A stretch of 17,448 bases of DNA from JBBSTY01 sp038235385 (lineage in GTDB: Bacteria; Actinomycetota; Acidimicrobiia; Acidimicrobiales; Acidimicrobilacustridaceae), in NCBI GenBank assembly GCA_038235385.1, contig JBBSTY010000091.1, forward strand, positions 1 to 17,448, read 5' to 3'. The translations under genes were made by a program, and so were the position numbers. Positions within the stretch are counted from its first letter, which is position 1. Each line of letters starts with the position of its first letter. The notes under the pieces were generated by a model. It was not told where the DNA came from. It was given only the letters and a program-made list of their open reading frames with translations, and did not search any database. This document shows positions 1-7,260 of the stretch, in pieces.

Positions 1-555
1 GACGGCGCGTCTGCGCTCACCATGCGCCGGCTCGCCGCCGAGCTGGATGTGGGCACGCCGACGATCTACTGGCACATCGCCAACCGCGACGAGCTCGTCG
101 CCGAGGTCATCCGCCTCCAGTCCACGCGGCTGGCCGAGCGCACCATCGAAGGCGACACCCCCCGGGATCGGGTGTACAGCGCCGCCCGACACATCTGGAC
201 CAGCTCGATCGAACATCGGGCCACCACCTCGCTCGCCCACCAGACCGGTACGTCGTCACTGCTCGCCCACCACCTCGAGGCGGCGTTGGTGATCGAGCTC
301 GAGGCGGCGGGCCTGGTCGGACAGGACGCCGCCGACGCGACCCGGGCCATCCTCGCCGCCATCGGCGGGTCCCTGGTGCTCGCCCTCCGCGATGTCGCCG
401 CATCCCCGAGCGACTACCGCCCCGACACGCTGTGGGCCACGAGCGACGCACCGATCGCGGCGACGACCCGCAAGGCGCTGCGCGCCGAGCCCGACGTCGA
501 CGCGCTGTCGGCCACCACGATCCGCGCCGTCGTCGACCACGTCGTCCCGGCGTGA
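1..555 (+). CDS. TetR-family transcriptional regulator (5' end cut by window)
   Basis: The reading frame is open from base 1 (D-G-A-S-A-L-T before the ATG at 22), and these residues match the usual TetR N-terminal helix preceding 'RRLAAEL'. The true start is therefore left of the window and ATG 22 is internal. The helix-turn-helix is clear: RRLAAELDVGTPTIYWHI, followed by NRDELVAEVI. The rest (about residues 45-184 of the visible part) is a helical ligand-binding domain with a typical TetR C-terminal look, ending in VVDHVVPA. TetR proteins are dimeric, ligand-released DNA-binding repressors. It lies 25 nt upstream of, and on the same strand as, the acetoacetate-decarboxylase-like gene, so it is probably the local regulator of the degradative genes downstream. 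Its ligand cannot be read from sequence. Confidence 0.93.
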   Translation, partial: DGASALTMRRLAAELDVGTPTIYWHIANRDELVAEVIRLQSTRLAERTIEGDTPRDRVYSAARHIWTSSIEHRATTSLAHQTGTSSLLAHHLEAALVIELEAAGLVGQDAADATRAILAAIGGSLVLALRDVAASPSDYRPDTLWATSDAPIAATTRKALRAEPDVDALSATTIRAVVDHVVPA

Positions 556-570
556 CCCACCGACCGAGCG

Positions 571-575
571 AAGGA
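571..575 (+). promoter_or_regulatory. ribosome binding site deciding the start at 581
   Basis: AAGGA lies 5 nt before ATG 581. The nearby in-frame ATG at 575 overlaps this AAGGA, so it would have no usable spacing. The start of the acetoacetate-decarboxylase-like gene is therefore placed at 581. Confidence 0.55.
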
Positions 576-580
576 TGGCC

Positions 581-1345
581 ATGAACGACGCACCGATGAA
601 CCGACCCGGTGAGGTCGCTGGCTGGCCCAAGCTGGTCGTCACCTACACGACCGAGCCGGCCGACATCGCCTCGTTGCTGCCGCCGGGGATCGAACCACTC
701 GACCCCACCGTGACGATCGGGTTCTACTGCGTCCCGGTGCTCGGTGAGCCCGAGTACGGCGTGAGCGTGAAGGTGCCGGCCTCGTGGAACGGCGTGGAGG
801 GTCACTACAGCCTGGGGCTCGGCATCGATCAGGAGGCGGCGGTCCACATCAGCGCCGAGACCAACGGGCAACCCAAGTTCCTCTGCGACATCACCTACTT
901 CCGGCTGGGCGACACCGTCACGGCACGGGCCACCCACCAGGGGTACACGTTCGTGGAGTTCGCGGGGCATGTCGTCGACGAGGTCGAGCCCCGCCGCGGC
1001 GACTTCACCGAGCACGAGTGGTGGACCAAGTACTCCCGCGCCATCGGTGGGGCGGTCGGCGCCTACGACTTCGCGCCGCACGTCGTCGACGTCGCCACCA
1101 CCTTCGAGCAGCGCCACGTCGAGACCCTCGACGGCACCGTGCTGCTCCGCGACAGCCCGTGGGACCCCATCGCCCGACACCTGCCGATCGTCGAGCAGGG
1201 CACCGCCCTCCTCGTCACCCACCAACCCAAGGCGAGGGTCATCACCAACGCCGGACCGCTCGATCCCGACACCTTCTGGCCCTTCGCCGATGTCATCGGC
1301 GGGAGCCGCTGGCCGGGCGATCGCGGCGGGCCACGTCCTTCCTGA
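581..1345 (+). CDS. acetoacetate decarboxylase family protein
   Basis: The product is 254 residues, close to the usual length of the acetoacetate decarboxylase (ADC) fold. N-terminal features fit the family: GWPKLVVTYTTEPADIASLLPPGIEP (split: residues 14-39) resembles the 'y.t.pe.l..lLPpgle' opening. FYCVPVLGEPEYG and GHYSLGLGIDQEAA follow. The NGQPKFL segment puts a lysine (K99) after proline, where true ADC has its Schiff-base lysine, so decarboxylase-type chemistry is possible. Many family members in catabolic clusters have unassigned or different activity (for example aldolase/dehydratase). The gene lies between TetR (25-nt gap) and an amidohydrolase (23-nt gap) and is very probably co-transcribed with both. 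ATG 575 is an alternative start. Substrate unknown. Confidence 0.85.
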   Translation: MNDAPMNRPGEVAGWPKLVVTYTTEPADIASLLPPGIEPLDPTVTIGFYCVPVLGEPEYGVSVKVPASWNGVEGHYSLGLGIDQEAAVHISAETNGQPKFLCDITYFRLGDTVTARATHQGYTFVEFAGHVVDEVEPRRGDFTEHEWWTKYSRAIGGAVGAYDFAPHVVDVATTFEQRHVETLDGTVLLRDSPWDPIARHLPIVEQGTALLVTHQPKARVITNAGPLDPDTFWPFADVIGGSRWPGDRGGPRPS

Positions 1346-1368
1346 CCGCAGCGAGAAGAGAGGTCCCC

Positions 1369-2616
1369 ATGGGAGCCACCACCGACAAGTACGTGGTCAT
1401 CTCCGCCGATTGCCACGGCGGAGCCGACATCGAGGGGTACAAGCCGTTCCTGGCCTCGAGGTACCACGACGAGTTCGACGCCTGGGCCGCCGGGTTCGAC
1501 AACCCGTACGACGACAACACCGGCACCGACGCGGATCGCAACTGGAGCTCGGACCGTCGGTTGCGGGAGATGGAGGCCGACGGTGTCGTCGCCGAGGTGA
1601 TCTTCCCCAACACGATCCCGCCGTTCTTCCCCAAGATCTCGCTCGTCAACCAGCCTCCGGGGGCCTCCGATGGCGATCTGGCCAAACGGTGGGCCGGCCT
1701 GCAGGCGCACAACCGGTGGATGGCCGAGTTCTGCAGCCAGGCACCCGGCCGGCGCGCCGGCATCGCCCAGATCATGCTCCACGACATCGACGCCTCGGTG
1801 AAGGAGATCGAGTGGGCCAAGCGCAACGGCCTCACCGGCGGCATCCTCCTCCCGGGGGCTCCGCCAGGATCGGGCGTGCCGCCGCTGTACGCACCCGAGT
1901 ACGAACCGATCTGGGACGCGTGCGCTGATCTCGACCTGCCCATCAGCCACCACAGCGGAAGCGCCGTTCCGGACATGGGTCCCTACGACGCCGCCCCGAT
2001 GATGTTCCTGCTCGAGGTCACGTGGTGGGCGCATCGCACGCTCTGGCACCTCATCTACTCCGGCGTGATGGAGCGTCACCCCACGCTGCAGTTCGTGTTC
2101 ACCGAGCAGGGCACCGCCTGGATCCCCGACGAGCTGACCCGGCTCGACTACTACCGGGGTCGGCTGTCGGGCACGGCGGGCGCCGCCGGTTCGCAGGAGG
2201 CGAAGTTCGGGAGCGGCGTCGTCGAGCAGCTGTCGCTGTCGCCGTCGCAGTACTGGGCGCGCCAGTGCCACCTCGGCTCCAGCTTCATCCGGCGCCACGA
2301 GGTCGCCATGCGAGACGTCGTCGGGGTCGACCGCATCATGTGGGGCAGCGACTTCCCGCACCTCGAGGGCTGCTGGCCCTTCTCGCGGGAGCACCTGCGC
2401 CTCGCGTTCGCCGGCGTGCCCGAGGACGAGGTCCGCAGGATGGTCGGACAGAACGCCGCCGACGTCTACGGCTTCGACTGGGCCGCGCTCGAGGTCCTGG
2501 CCGACCAGCACGGCCCCACCGTGGCGCAGGTGGCCGAACCGCTCGCGACCGACGACATCCCCGACGAGTCGTTGCGCTGTCCCGCGTTCGCCGCCGCCCG
2601 GTTCCTGGACACCTGA
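1369..2616 (+). CDS. amidohydrolase-2 family metal-dependent hydrolase/decarboxylase
   Basis: The product is 415 residues with a TIM-barrel amidohydrolase-2 pattern. The strand-1 motif is ISADCHGG (D14, H16). ISHHSGS (H194/H195) lies in the middle, FTEQG (E246) follows, and the C-terminal metal-site aspartate is in WGSDFPHLEG (D328, H331). The end, NAADVYGFD, is the classic 'NaarlygfD' close of the family. The usual second histidine of the strand-1 HxH pair is glycine (DCHGG), as in many catabolic actinobacterial members, so a mononuclear metal site is likely. The family contains both hydrolases and non-oxidative decarboxylases (ACMSD, dihydroxybenzoate decarboxylase), and which applies here is open. 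The start follows GAGAAGAGAGG with good spacing. It probably acts in the cytoplasm, since no signal peptide is seen. It sits in an operon with the ADC-like gene and P450. Confidence 0.9.
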   Translation: MGATTDKYVVISADCHGGADIEGYKPFLASRYHDEFDAWAAGFDNPYDDNTGTDADRNWSSDRRLREMEADGVVAEVIFPNTIPPFFPKISLVNQPPGASDGDLAKRWAGLQAHNRWMAEFCSQAPGRRAGIAQIMLHDIDASVKEIEWAKRNGLTGGILLPGAPPGSGVPPLYAPEYEPIWDACADLDLPISHHSGSAVPDMGPYDAAPMMFLLEVTWWAHRTLWHLIYSGVMERHPTLQFVFTEQGTAWIPDELTRLDYYRGRLSGTAGAAGSQEAKFGSGVVEQLSLSPSQYWARQCHLGSSFIRRHEVAMRDVVGVDRIMWGSDFPHLEGCWPFSREHLRLAFAGVPEDEVRRMVGQNAADVYGFDWAALEVLADQHGPTVAQVAEPLATDDIPDESLRCPAFAAARFLDT

Positions 2617-2654
2617 ACCGACCCGAACCGCCCGGAACCAGAGGAGCACCCACG

Positions 2655-3914
2655 ATGTCCACCCCCGAGCTCGCCGAACCGGTGATGTTCAACCCGCTCG
2701 CCGACGGGTTCGTCGAATGGCCCTACGACCAGTACCGACGCCTCCGGGCCGAGGACCCCATCCACCGGTCCGAGCTGCTCCACGGCTACTGCGTCACCCG
2801 GTTCGCCGACGTCAACACCATCCTGCGCGATCCGAGCGTGTCCTCCGAGATCGACAAGGCCGACCCCACACCGCTCACGATCGACGAGATCCGTCGCCGG
2901 GACGAGTCTCCCCGAGGCGGTCGCACCCTCGTGCTCCTCGACGACCCCGACCACGCCCAGCTGCGCAAGCTGATCTCCAAGCCCTTCCGGCCGCGCGAGG
3001 TCGACGCCATGCAAGGGCTCGTCGACGAACGGGTCCGCGTGCGCATCGACCACCTCATCGCCGAGCGGGGCACGGGACCCATCGAGTTCGACCTCATCGA
3101 GGACTTCGCGTATCCCCTCCCGGTCGAGATCTTCTGCCAGATGCTCGGCATCCCCGAAGAGGATCACCCGGGCTTCCGGTTCTGGGTCAACTGCATCGCC
3201 CGCTCGCTCGACCCCGTGATGGGCGCGGAGGAGCGCGAGGAGCTCGTGACCCGCACCGACGAGATGTGGGACTTCCTCGAGACGCTCGTCGCCGACAAGC
3301 GCCGCCGAGACGACGACGACATCCTCTCCGGGCTCATCCACGCCGAGGTCGACGGCCAGTCGCTCTCCCACGAGGACCTGATGGCGCAGATCGTGACGCT
3401 GTACGTCGCAGGTCACGAGCCGACCGCCGGCCTCGTCGGCAACGGGATGCTCGCCCTGCTGCGCCAACCCGACCAGTGGCGGCTGCTGCAATCGCAGCGG
3501 GCGCACCTGCGCAACGCGGTGAGCGAGCTCCTGCGCTACGACGGCCCCAACCAGTTCGTGCGACGCGTCGCCACCCGCGACATGGACTTCGACACCCCGG
3601 ACGGCACCGTCACCATCCCCGCCCGGTCGGTGATCTACGCCTCCCCTGCGTCGGCCAACCGCGACGACGCCCGATGGGGCGACGCCGTCGACGAGGTCGA
3701 CATCACTCGGCGCGACGCCGGCCAGCACCTGCAGTTCGGCGCGGGTGTCCACGCGTGTCTCGGCTCGCACCTGGCCCGACTTCAGTCCGAGGCGATGCTC
3801 ACGGCGCTCCTCGACCGCTTCACCGACATCGAGCTCGCCGACGAACCAGTGTGGAGCACCCGCATGGTCATTCGCGGCCTGAACCAGCTCCGCGTGCGGG
3901 CCACGCCTGCGTAG
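2655..3914 (+). CDS. cytochrome P450 monooxygenase
   Basis: The product is 419 residues, the normal length of a soluble bacterial class I P450. Hallmarks are all present: the helix-C WxxxR-region equivalent DDPDHAQLRKLISKPF (residues 96-111), the I-helix AGHEPT (252-257), the K-helix ExxR in SELLRY (E291, R294), and the heme loop FGAGVHACLG (361-370) with cysteine ligand C368. In the I-helix the residue that aligns with the proton-relay threonine of P450cam (T252) is proline (P256), with threonine next to it. It should use O2 and two electrons from a ferredoxin and reductase, neither of which is encoded in this window. A GAGGAG ribosome site lies 8 nt before ATG 2655. It is the last gene of the TetR operon and converges with the alcohol dehydrogenase. 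Substrate unknown, probably a hydrophobic intermediate. Confidence 0.96.
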   Translation: MSTPELAEPVMFNPLADGFVEWPYDQYRRLRAEDPIHRSELLHGYCVTRFADVNTILRDPSVSSEIDKADPTPLTIDEIRRRDESPRGGRTLVLLDDPDHAQLRKLISKPFRPREVDAMQGLVDERVRVRIDHLIAERGTGPIEFDLIEDFAYPLPVEIFCQMLGIPEEDHPGFRFWVNCIARSLDPVMGAEEREELVTRTDEMWDFLETLVADKRRRDDDDILSGLIHAEVDGQSLSHEDLMAQIVTLYVAGHEPTAGLVGNGMLALLRQPDQWRLLQSQRAHLRNAVSELLRYDGPNQFVRRVATRDMDFDTPDGTVTIPARSVIYASPASANRDDARWGDAVDEVDITRRDAGQHLQFGAGVHACLGSHLARLQSEAMLTALLDRFTDIELADEPVWSTRMVIRGLNQLRVRATPA

Positions 3915-3919
3915 CCCGC

Positions 3920-3947
3920 CGAGCCAAGAACGCCCGAGCCGAGAACG
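3920..3947 (+). repeat. short tandem direct repeat, 13 nt, 15-nt period
   Basis: CGAGCCAAGAACG (3920-3932) is repeated as CGAGCCGAGAACG (3935-3947) with one mismatch, in the 57-nt gap between the convergent P450 and alcohol dehydrogenase genes. No terminator hairpin with a T-tract is visible there. It may be a chance duplication. Confidence 0.5.
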
Positions 3948-3971
3948 ACCCCGGGCTGATGGTGCACGGAC

Positions 3972-5042
3972 TCAGGGCAGCAGGACGCCGCGGGCGAGCT
4001 CGCCCCGGTGCATCGCCTCGAGCGCCCGGTCGATCTCGTCGATCGGATACGTCGCCGTCACCAGCTCGTCGAGCATGAGCGAGCCGCGCTTGTACAGGTC
4101 GATCATCATCGGGAAGTCGTGGTGCGGACGGGCCGCCCCGTAGCGACAGCCGAGGATCGACTTGTCGTAGTAGATCGAGAACACCATGAACGATGCCTCG
4201 GTGCCCAACGCCGGTACACCGAGGATCACCGCCGAACCCCCGGTGGCGCACATGTCGATGCTCTGGCGGATCAGCGCCGGATGCCCAACGCACTCGAACG
4301 CGTAGTCGGTCCCTCTGCCGCCGGTGAGGTCCTTGACCGCCTGGACGGTGTCGATGCCCTCGCCGGCCACGATGAAGTCCGTGGCGCCGAACTGCTCGGC
4401 GAGGGCCTGCTTCGCCGGGTTCGTGTCGATGGCGATGATCGGTCCGGCGTGCGCCAGGCGGAGGCCCTGGATCACGTTGAGGCCGATGCCGCCGACGCCG
4501 AGGACCGCAGCGGACTCCCCCGGCTGGACCTTCGCCCGGTTCAGGACCGCGCCCAGCCCAGTGATGACCCCGCACCCGATCAGCGCGGCGACCTCGAAGG
4601 ACACGTCGGGGTCGATCCGCACGGCCTGCGCCGCCGACACCACGGTGGCCTCGGCGAACGCACCCGTGGCGGCGAACTGGTACAGCGGCTCCCCGCCGCG
4701 GCGATAGGGCTGGGGGAACCTGCTCATCGACTGGACGCAGTGCGTCGGTCGGCCCTGGGCACACGCCGAGCACAGGCCGCAGCTGGCCACGGTCGACAGC
4801 GCCACGTGGTCGCCCACCACCACGTTGGTGACGCCGGCACCGATCTCGGTGACCACGCCCGCGCCCTCGTGACCGAGCACGACCGGGGTCGGGAACGGGA
4901 TGGTGCCGTCGAGCACGCTGACATCGCTGTGGCACAGGCCAGCCGCCTTCACCGACACCAGGACCTCACCGGGCCCGGGCCCGTCCATCTCGAGGTCGGT
5001 GACGACCTCCGCGCCCGCGCCTTGGTAGATGACTCCTCGCAA
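3972..5042 (-). CDS. zinc-dependent alcohol dehydrogenase (MDR superfamily)
   Basis: The product is 356 residues, typical for the family. Catalytic zinc ligands are C37 (GLCHSD), H58-E59 (LGHEGAG) and C157 (IGCGVITG). The structural zinc loop is intact as CGLCSACAQGRPTHC (C88, C91, C94, C102). The Rossmann motif is LGVGGIG (181-187), and D206 in IAIDTN at the end of beta-2 favours NAD over NADP. The overall pattern (GCGVITGLGAV, YKRGSLMLDELVT) is that of class III / NDMA-type actinobacterial alcohol dehydrogenases. The start is TTG at 5042, chosen because the protein then begins L(M)RGVIYQGAG like its relatives and because GGGGAG lies 6 nt upstream. The open frame continues upstream without family similarity. 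It is divergent from the dioxygenase gene and could oxidise or reduce the aldehyde or alcohol that enzyme or the P450 yields. Confidence 0.95.
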   Translation of the reverse strand: MRGVIYQGAGAEVVTDLEMDGPGPGEVLVSVKAAGLCHSDVSVLDGTIPFPTPVVLGHEGAGVVTEIGAGVTNVVVGDHVALSTVASCGLCSACAQGRPTHCVQSMSRFPQPYRRGGEPLYQFAATGAFAEATVVSAAQAVRIDPDVSFEVAALIGCGVITGLGAVLNRAKVQPGESAAVLGVGGIGLNVIQGLRLAHAGPIIAIDTNPAKQALAEQFGATDFIVAGEGIDTVQAVKDLTGGRGTDYAFECVGHPALIRQSIDMCATGGSAVILGVPALGTEASFMVFSIYYDKSILGCRYGAARPHHDFPMMIDLYKRGSLMLDELVTATYPIDEIDRALEAMHRGELARGVLLP

Positions 5043-5048
5043 CCGCTT

Positions 5049-5054
5049 CTCCCC
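5049..5054 (-). promoter_or_regulatory. ribosome binding site supporting a TTG start
   Basis: On the minus strand GGGGAG is followed by AAGCGG and then TTG (5042-5040). This spacing and the fit of the translated N-terminus to alcohol dehydrogenases decide the unusual start codon. Confidence 0.6.
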
Positions 5055-5114
5055 TCGTGCGTGTGCGGTGCTCGGTCGATGCCACCGCGGCGCCGCCAGC
5101 GATCTCGTCGTGCT

Positions 5115-5155
5115 TCTGTGACAGCGTTCCAGACGGCGACCGACATCGTCACAGA
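5115..5155. repeat. 8-bp inverted repeat, possible regulatory element
   Basis: TCTGTGAC (5115-5122) and its exact reverse complement GTCACAGA (5148-5155) are separated by 25 nt. The left arm lies within its own 9-bp palindrome, CTGTGACAG (5116-5124). It sits about 75-110 bp upstream of the alcohol dehydrogenase start, where a regulator could bind. It may also be chance. Confidence 0.35.
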
Positions 5156-5285
5156 CGACGCACGGGTGCGCAACCGGACGCTGCGGGACGAGGGACGACC
5201 AGTCGGCGGCGAGCGCGCGGCGCCGAGCCGGACGCGATCGTTCCGGCGGTCCGAGAACGCTCCCGCCACCGAGCGCCGGACGACG

Positions 5286-5300
5286 GTGAACACTGTTAAC
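5286..5300. promoter_or_regulatory. candidate TetR-family operator
   Basis: GTGAACA-C-TGTTAAC is an inverted repeat with 7-nt arms around a single C at 5293 and one mismatch between arms; the core AACACTGTT is perfect. It is AT-richer than its surroundings and lies 32 nt before the dioxygenase ATG. The overlapping TAACTT (5297-5302) matches a TANNNT -10 element, so a bound repressor would block RNA polymerase. The TetR protein at the left of the window is the obvious candidate binder, but this is inference. Confidence 0.45.
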
Positions 5301-5332
5301 TTCAGATCGACCGAACGCCTGGAGGCCCACCC

Positions 5333-6730
5333 ATGACCGTCACCAACGACCGCGACCAGCCCATGTTGCGGGGCCTGTTCGTGCCCGTGAGCGAGGAGCG
5401 CGACGTGACCGGGCTGTCGGTCACGGGCCAACTCCCGCCCGGGCTCTCGGGCACGTTCATCCGCAACGGTCCCAACCCGATGTTCGAACCGCTCGGGCGC
5501 TACCACATGTTCGACGGCGACGGCATGCTCCACGCGGTCACCATCGACGACGGACGGGTCGCCTATCGCAACCGTTGGATCCGCTCTGCGGGCCTCGAGG
5601 CCGAGATGAAGGCAGGGCGCGCCCTGTATGGCGGTCTGGGCGACATGCACATGCCCGGGCCCGACGAGGTCGGGGACGCCGGCCCGATGAAGAACCTCGC
5701 CAACACCAACATCGTCGAGCACGCCGGGCGGCTCCTCGCCCTCTGGGAGGCCGGCCCCCCGACCGAGGTCACGCGTGACCTCGACACGATCGGCCTGCAC
5801 GACTTCGGCGGAAGCGTCGACGGGGCCTTCACCGCCCACCCGAAGATCGACCCGCGCACCGGCGAGATGTTGGCCTTCGCGTACCTCCCGTTCGCGCCCT
5901 ACCTGCGCTACTACGAGATCGCCGCCGACGGCACCATGTCGCGCACGGTCGACATCGAGCTCCCCGAGGCGATCGTCATGCACGACTTCGCCATCACCGA
6001 GAACCACGTCGTGTTCGTCGACTCGCCCATGGTCCTCGACATCATGGCGGCGCTCAACGGCGAACCGATGTTCCGCTGGAACCCGGACCACGCGACGCGG
6101 GTCGGGGTCATGCCCCGGGACGGTGATCAGGTCAGCTGGTACGAGACCGAGTCCGCCTACGTCAACCACTTCTGGAACGCCTGGGAGGACGGCACGACGA
6201 TCACCTTCGCCGGATCGCGCCTCGTCGGCGCGGCGTACACCGCCGGCGAGGACGGCGCCATGGACCGCGAGGGCGCAGATGCCGAACCCGGCCGACCCAC
6301 CCGCTTCGATGTCGACCTGGTTGCCGGGACGGTGAAGGTCGAGCAGTTCGACGACATGGGCGGCGACTACACGCGCATCAACGATGCGTACTGCGGGGTC
6401 CGGAGCCGCTACCTGTACATGGGTGGGTTCCGCGACGAGGCCACCATCGTTGGCCACTTCGACACGATCGCCAAGTACGACGACGACGGCACTCGCACCA
6501 CCTGGTACTGCGGACCGAACTGCGTCACCGGCGAGGCGACCTTCGCGCCCGACCCCGACGGCACAACCGAAGACGACGGGTGGCTGCTCGCCTGCGTGAC
6601 CGACCGAACCGATGACCGAACCGACCTGGTCGTGATCGACGCCCGAGACGTTGCCGGCGGACCAGTGGCTCGCATCCACCTTCCCGCTCGCGTCCCCTTC
6701 GGCTTCCACTCGAACTGGCTGGCGACTTGA
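5333..6730 (+). CDS. carotenoid cleavage dioxygenase family protein (RPE65/lignostilbene dioxygenase type)
   Basis: The product is 465 residues, the family's normal length, forming a seven-bladed propeller with a non-heme Fe(II) bound by four histidines. All four are visible: H169 (TAHPKID), H217 (VMHDFAIT), H279 (VNHFWNAW) and H459 (GFHSNWL, six residues from the end). The early signature SGTFIRNGPNP (residues 40-50) and HMFDGDGMLH (58-67) are classic, and GEATFAP (400-406) supplies a second-shell glutamate. These enzymes split a C=C bond with O2 into two carbonyl products, in carotenoids, apocarotenoids, stilbenes or isoeugenol-like substrates. No membrane or signal segment is seen. GGAGG lies 7 nt before the ATG. 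It is divergent from a zinc alcohol dehydrogenase that could process the aldehyde. Substrate not determinable. Confidence 0.96.
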   Translation: MTVTNDRDQPMLRGLFVPVSEERDVTGLSVTGQLPPGLSGTFIRNGPNPMFEPLGRYHMFDGDGMLHAVTIDDGRVAYRNRWIRSAGLEAEMKAGRALYGGLGDMHMPGPDEVGDAGPMKNLANTNIVEHAGRLLALWEAGPPTEVTRDLDTIGLHDFGGSVDGAFTAHPKIDPRTGEMLAFAYLPFAPYLRYYEIAADGTMSRTVDIELPEAIVMHDFAITENHVVFVDSPMVLDIMAALNGEPMFRWNPDHATRVGVMPRDGDQVSWYETESAYVNHFWNAWEDGTTITFAGSRLVGAAYTAGEDGAMDREGADAEPGRPTRFDVDLVAGTVKVEQFDDMGGDYTRINDAYCGVRSRYLYMGGFRDEATIVGHFDTIAKYDDDGTRTTWYCGPNCVTGEATFAPDPDGTTEDDGWLLACVTDRTDDRTDLVVIDARDVAGGPVARIHLPARVPFGFHSNWLAT

Positions 6731-6846
6731 CGACGGAACGGCCGCAGGGAACCACGAGATGAGGGCAGCGGTCGTCGCCGTCGATCGCTGCGAGCCGAAC
6801 GCCGACGACGGATCGCCATCCTCGTGACGGTGACCGAGATCAGTGA
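6731..6846. other. convergent intergenic region
   Basis: This 116-nt gap lies between the dioxygenase (+) and the small membrane protein (-). It contains complementary GTCGTCG / CGACGAC arms about 27 nt apart and a direct repeat GATCAGT-GATCAGTG at 6838-6852, running into the membrane protein's stop. No convincing terminator with a T-tract is seen. Confidence 0.4.
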
Positions 6847-7260
6847 TCAGTGCCCCGCGTCGTGACCCTCACCGACAAGTCGCATCGGCACCTTGGCCGA
6901 TCGGGCCGAGGATTCCGCCCACTGACCCATCACGGCGAAGCCGCCAGCAACCGCCGCGTCGGTGAGGGCAGCTCGGCGCCAACGTTGCGACACGACCGCG
7001 AGCCCGAGCCCAGAGCACGCGTGGAGCACATCCACCACCACCATCCACGGGCGGGCGCTCGGGTGGCGCCGAGCCACGACCGCCTCGACCAGATGCCGAG
7101 CGCCGAGCACCTGGATGATCCGTCGATGCCCGATGCTGCGATCGGGCGCTCGTAGCGCACCCAGCACGCGGCCCGGCACCACCACGAGGGTGAGACCCCA
7201 CACCACGCGCAGCACGGTCACGGAGATCGGCGTCGCCATAGCGGTGGTCGGGCGGATCAT
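6847..7260 (-). CDS. small multi-pass membrane protein of unknown function
   Basis: The product is 137 residues. Its ATG (7260-7258) overlaps the stop of the GH15 gene as ATGA, and GAGGAACG lies upstream, so it is translationally coupled to that gene. Hydrophobic segments are about residues 12-32 (VTVLRVVWGLTLVVVPG), 70-90 (PWMVVVDVLHACSGLGLAVV) and 98-113 (ALTDAAVAGGFAVMG). Between the first two lies IIQVLGARHLVEAVV (48-62), an amphipathic or membrane stretch with a 'LGARHL' motif seen in small uncharacterised actinobacterial membrane proteins. No catalytic motif is recognised. An earlier start is possible in the open frame but would lie inside the GH15 gene. Its pairing with a sugar hydrolase is the only functional hint. 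Confidence 0.75.
   Translation of the reverse strand: MIRPTTAMATPISVTVLRVVWGLTLVVVPGRVLGALRAPDRSIGHRRIIQVLGARHLVEAVVARRHPSARPWMVVVDVLHACSGLGLAVVSQRWRRAALTDAAVAGGFAVMGQWAESSARSAKVPMRLVGEGHDAGH

Larger units (their letters stand above)
5043..5332. other. 290-nt divergent intergenic region
   Basis: This gap separates the alcohol dehydrogenase (- strand) from the carotenoid-oxygenase-type gene (+ strand) and must hold both promoters. It contains an 8-bp inverted repeat TCTGTGAC / GTCACAGA (5115-5122 and 5148-5155) and a 15-bp near-palindrome at 5286-5300. Open frames crossing it show no recognisable protein and look like chance GC-rich frames. Confidence 0.6.

Noticed and set aside
1063..2649. 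528-codon open frame on the minus strand
   Set aside because: It is antisense to the amidohydrolase, whose motifs are clear; low-complexity Arg/Val/Gly composition is typical of a shadow frame.
3972..5042. Possible mycofactocin-linked alcohol dehydrogenase
   Set aside because: The dehydrogenase resembles NDMA-type enzymes, but no mycofactocin biosynthesis gene (mftA-F) is in the window, so the link is unsupported.
5057..5299. 80-codon plus-strand frame in the divergent gap
   Set aside because: No ribosome site, no recognisable protein, and it would cover the promoter and operator region.
4008..5336. 442-codon open frame on the plus strand across the alcohol dehydrogenase and the divergent gap
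   Set aside because: It is antisense to a well-supported dehydrogenase with intact zinc and NAD motifs, and the translation has no family features.
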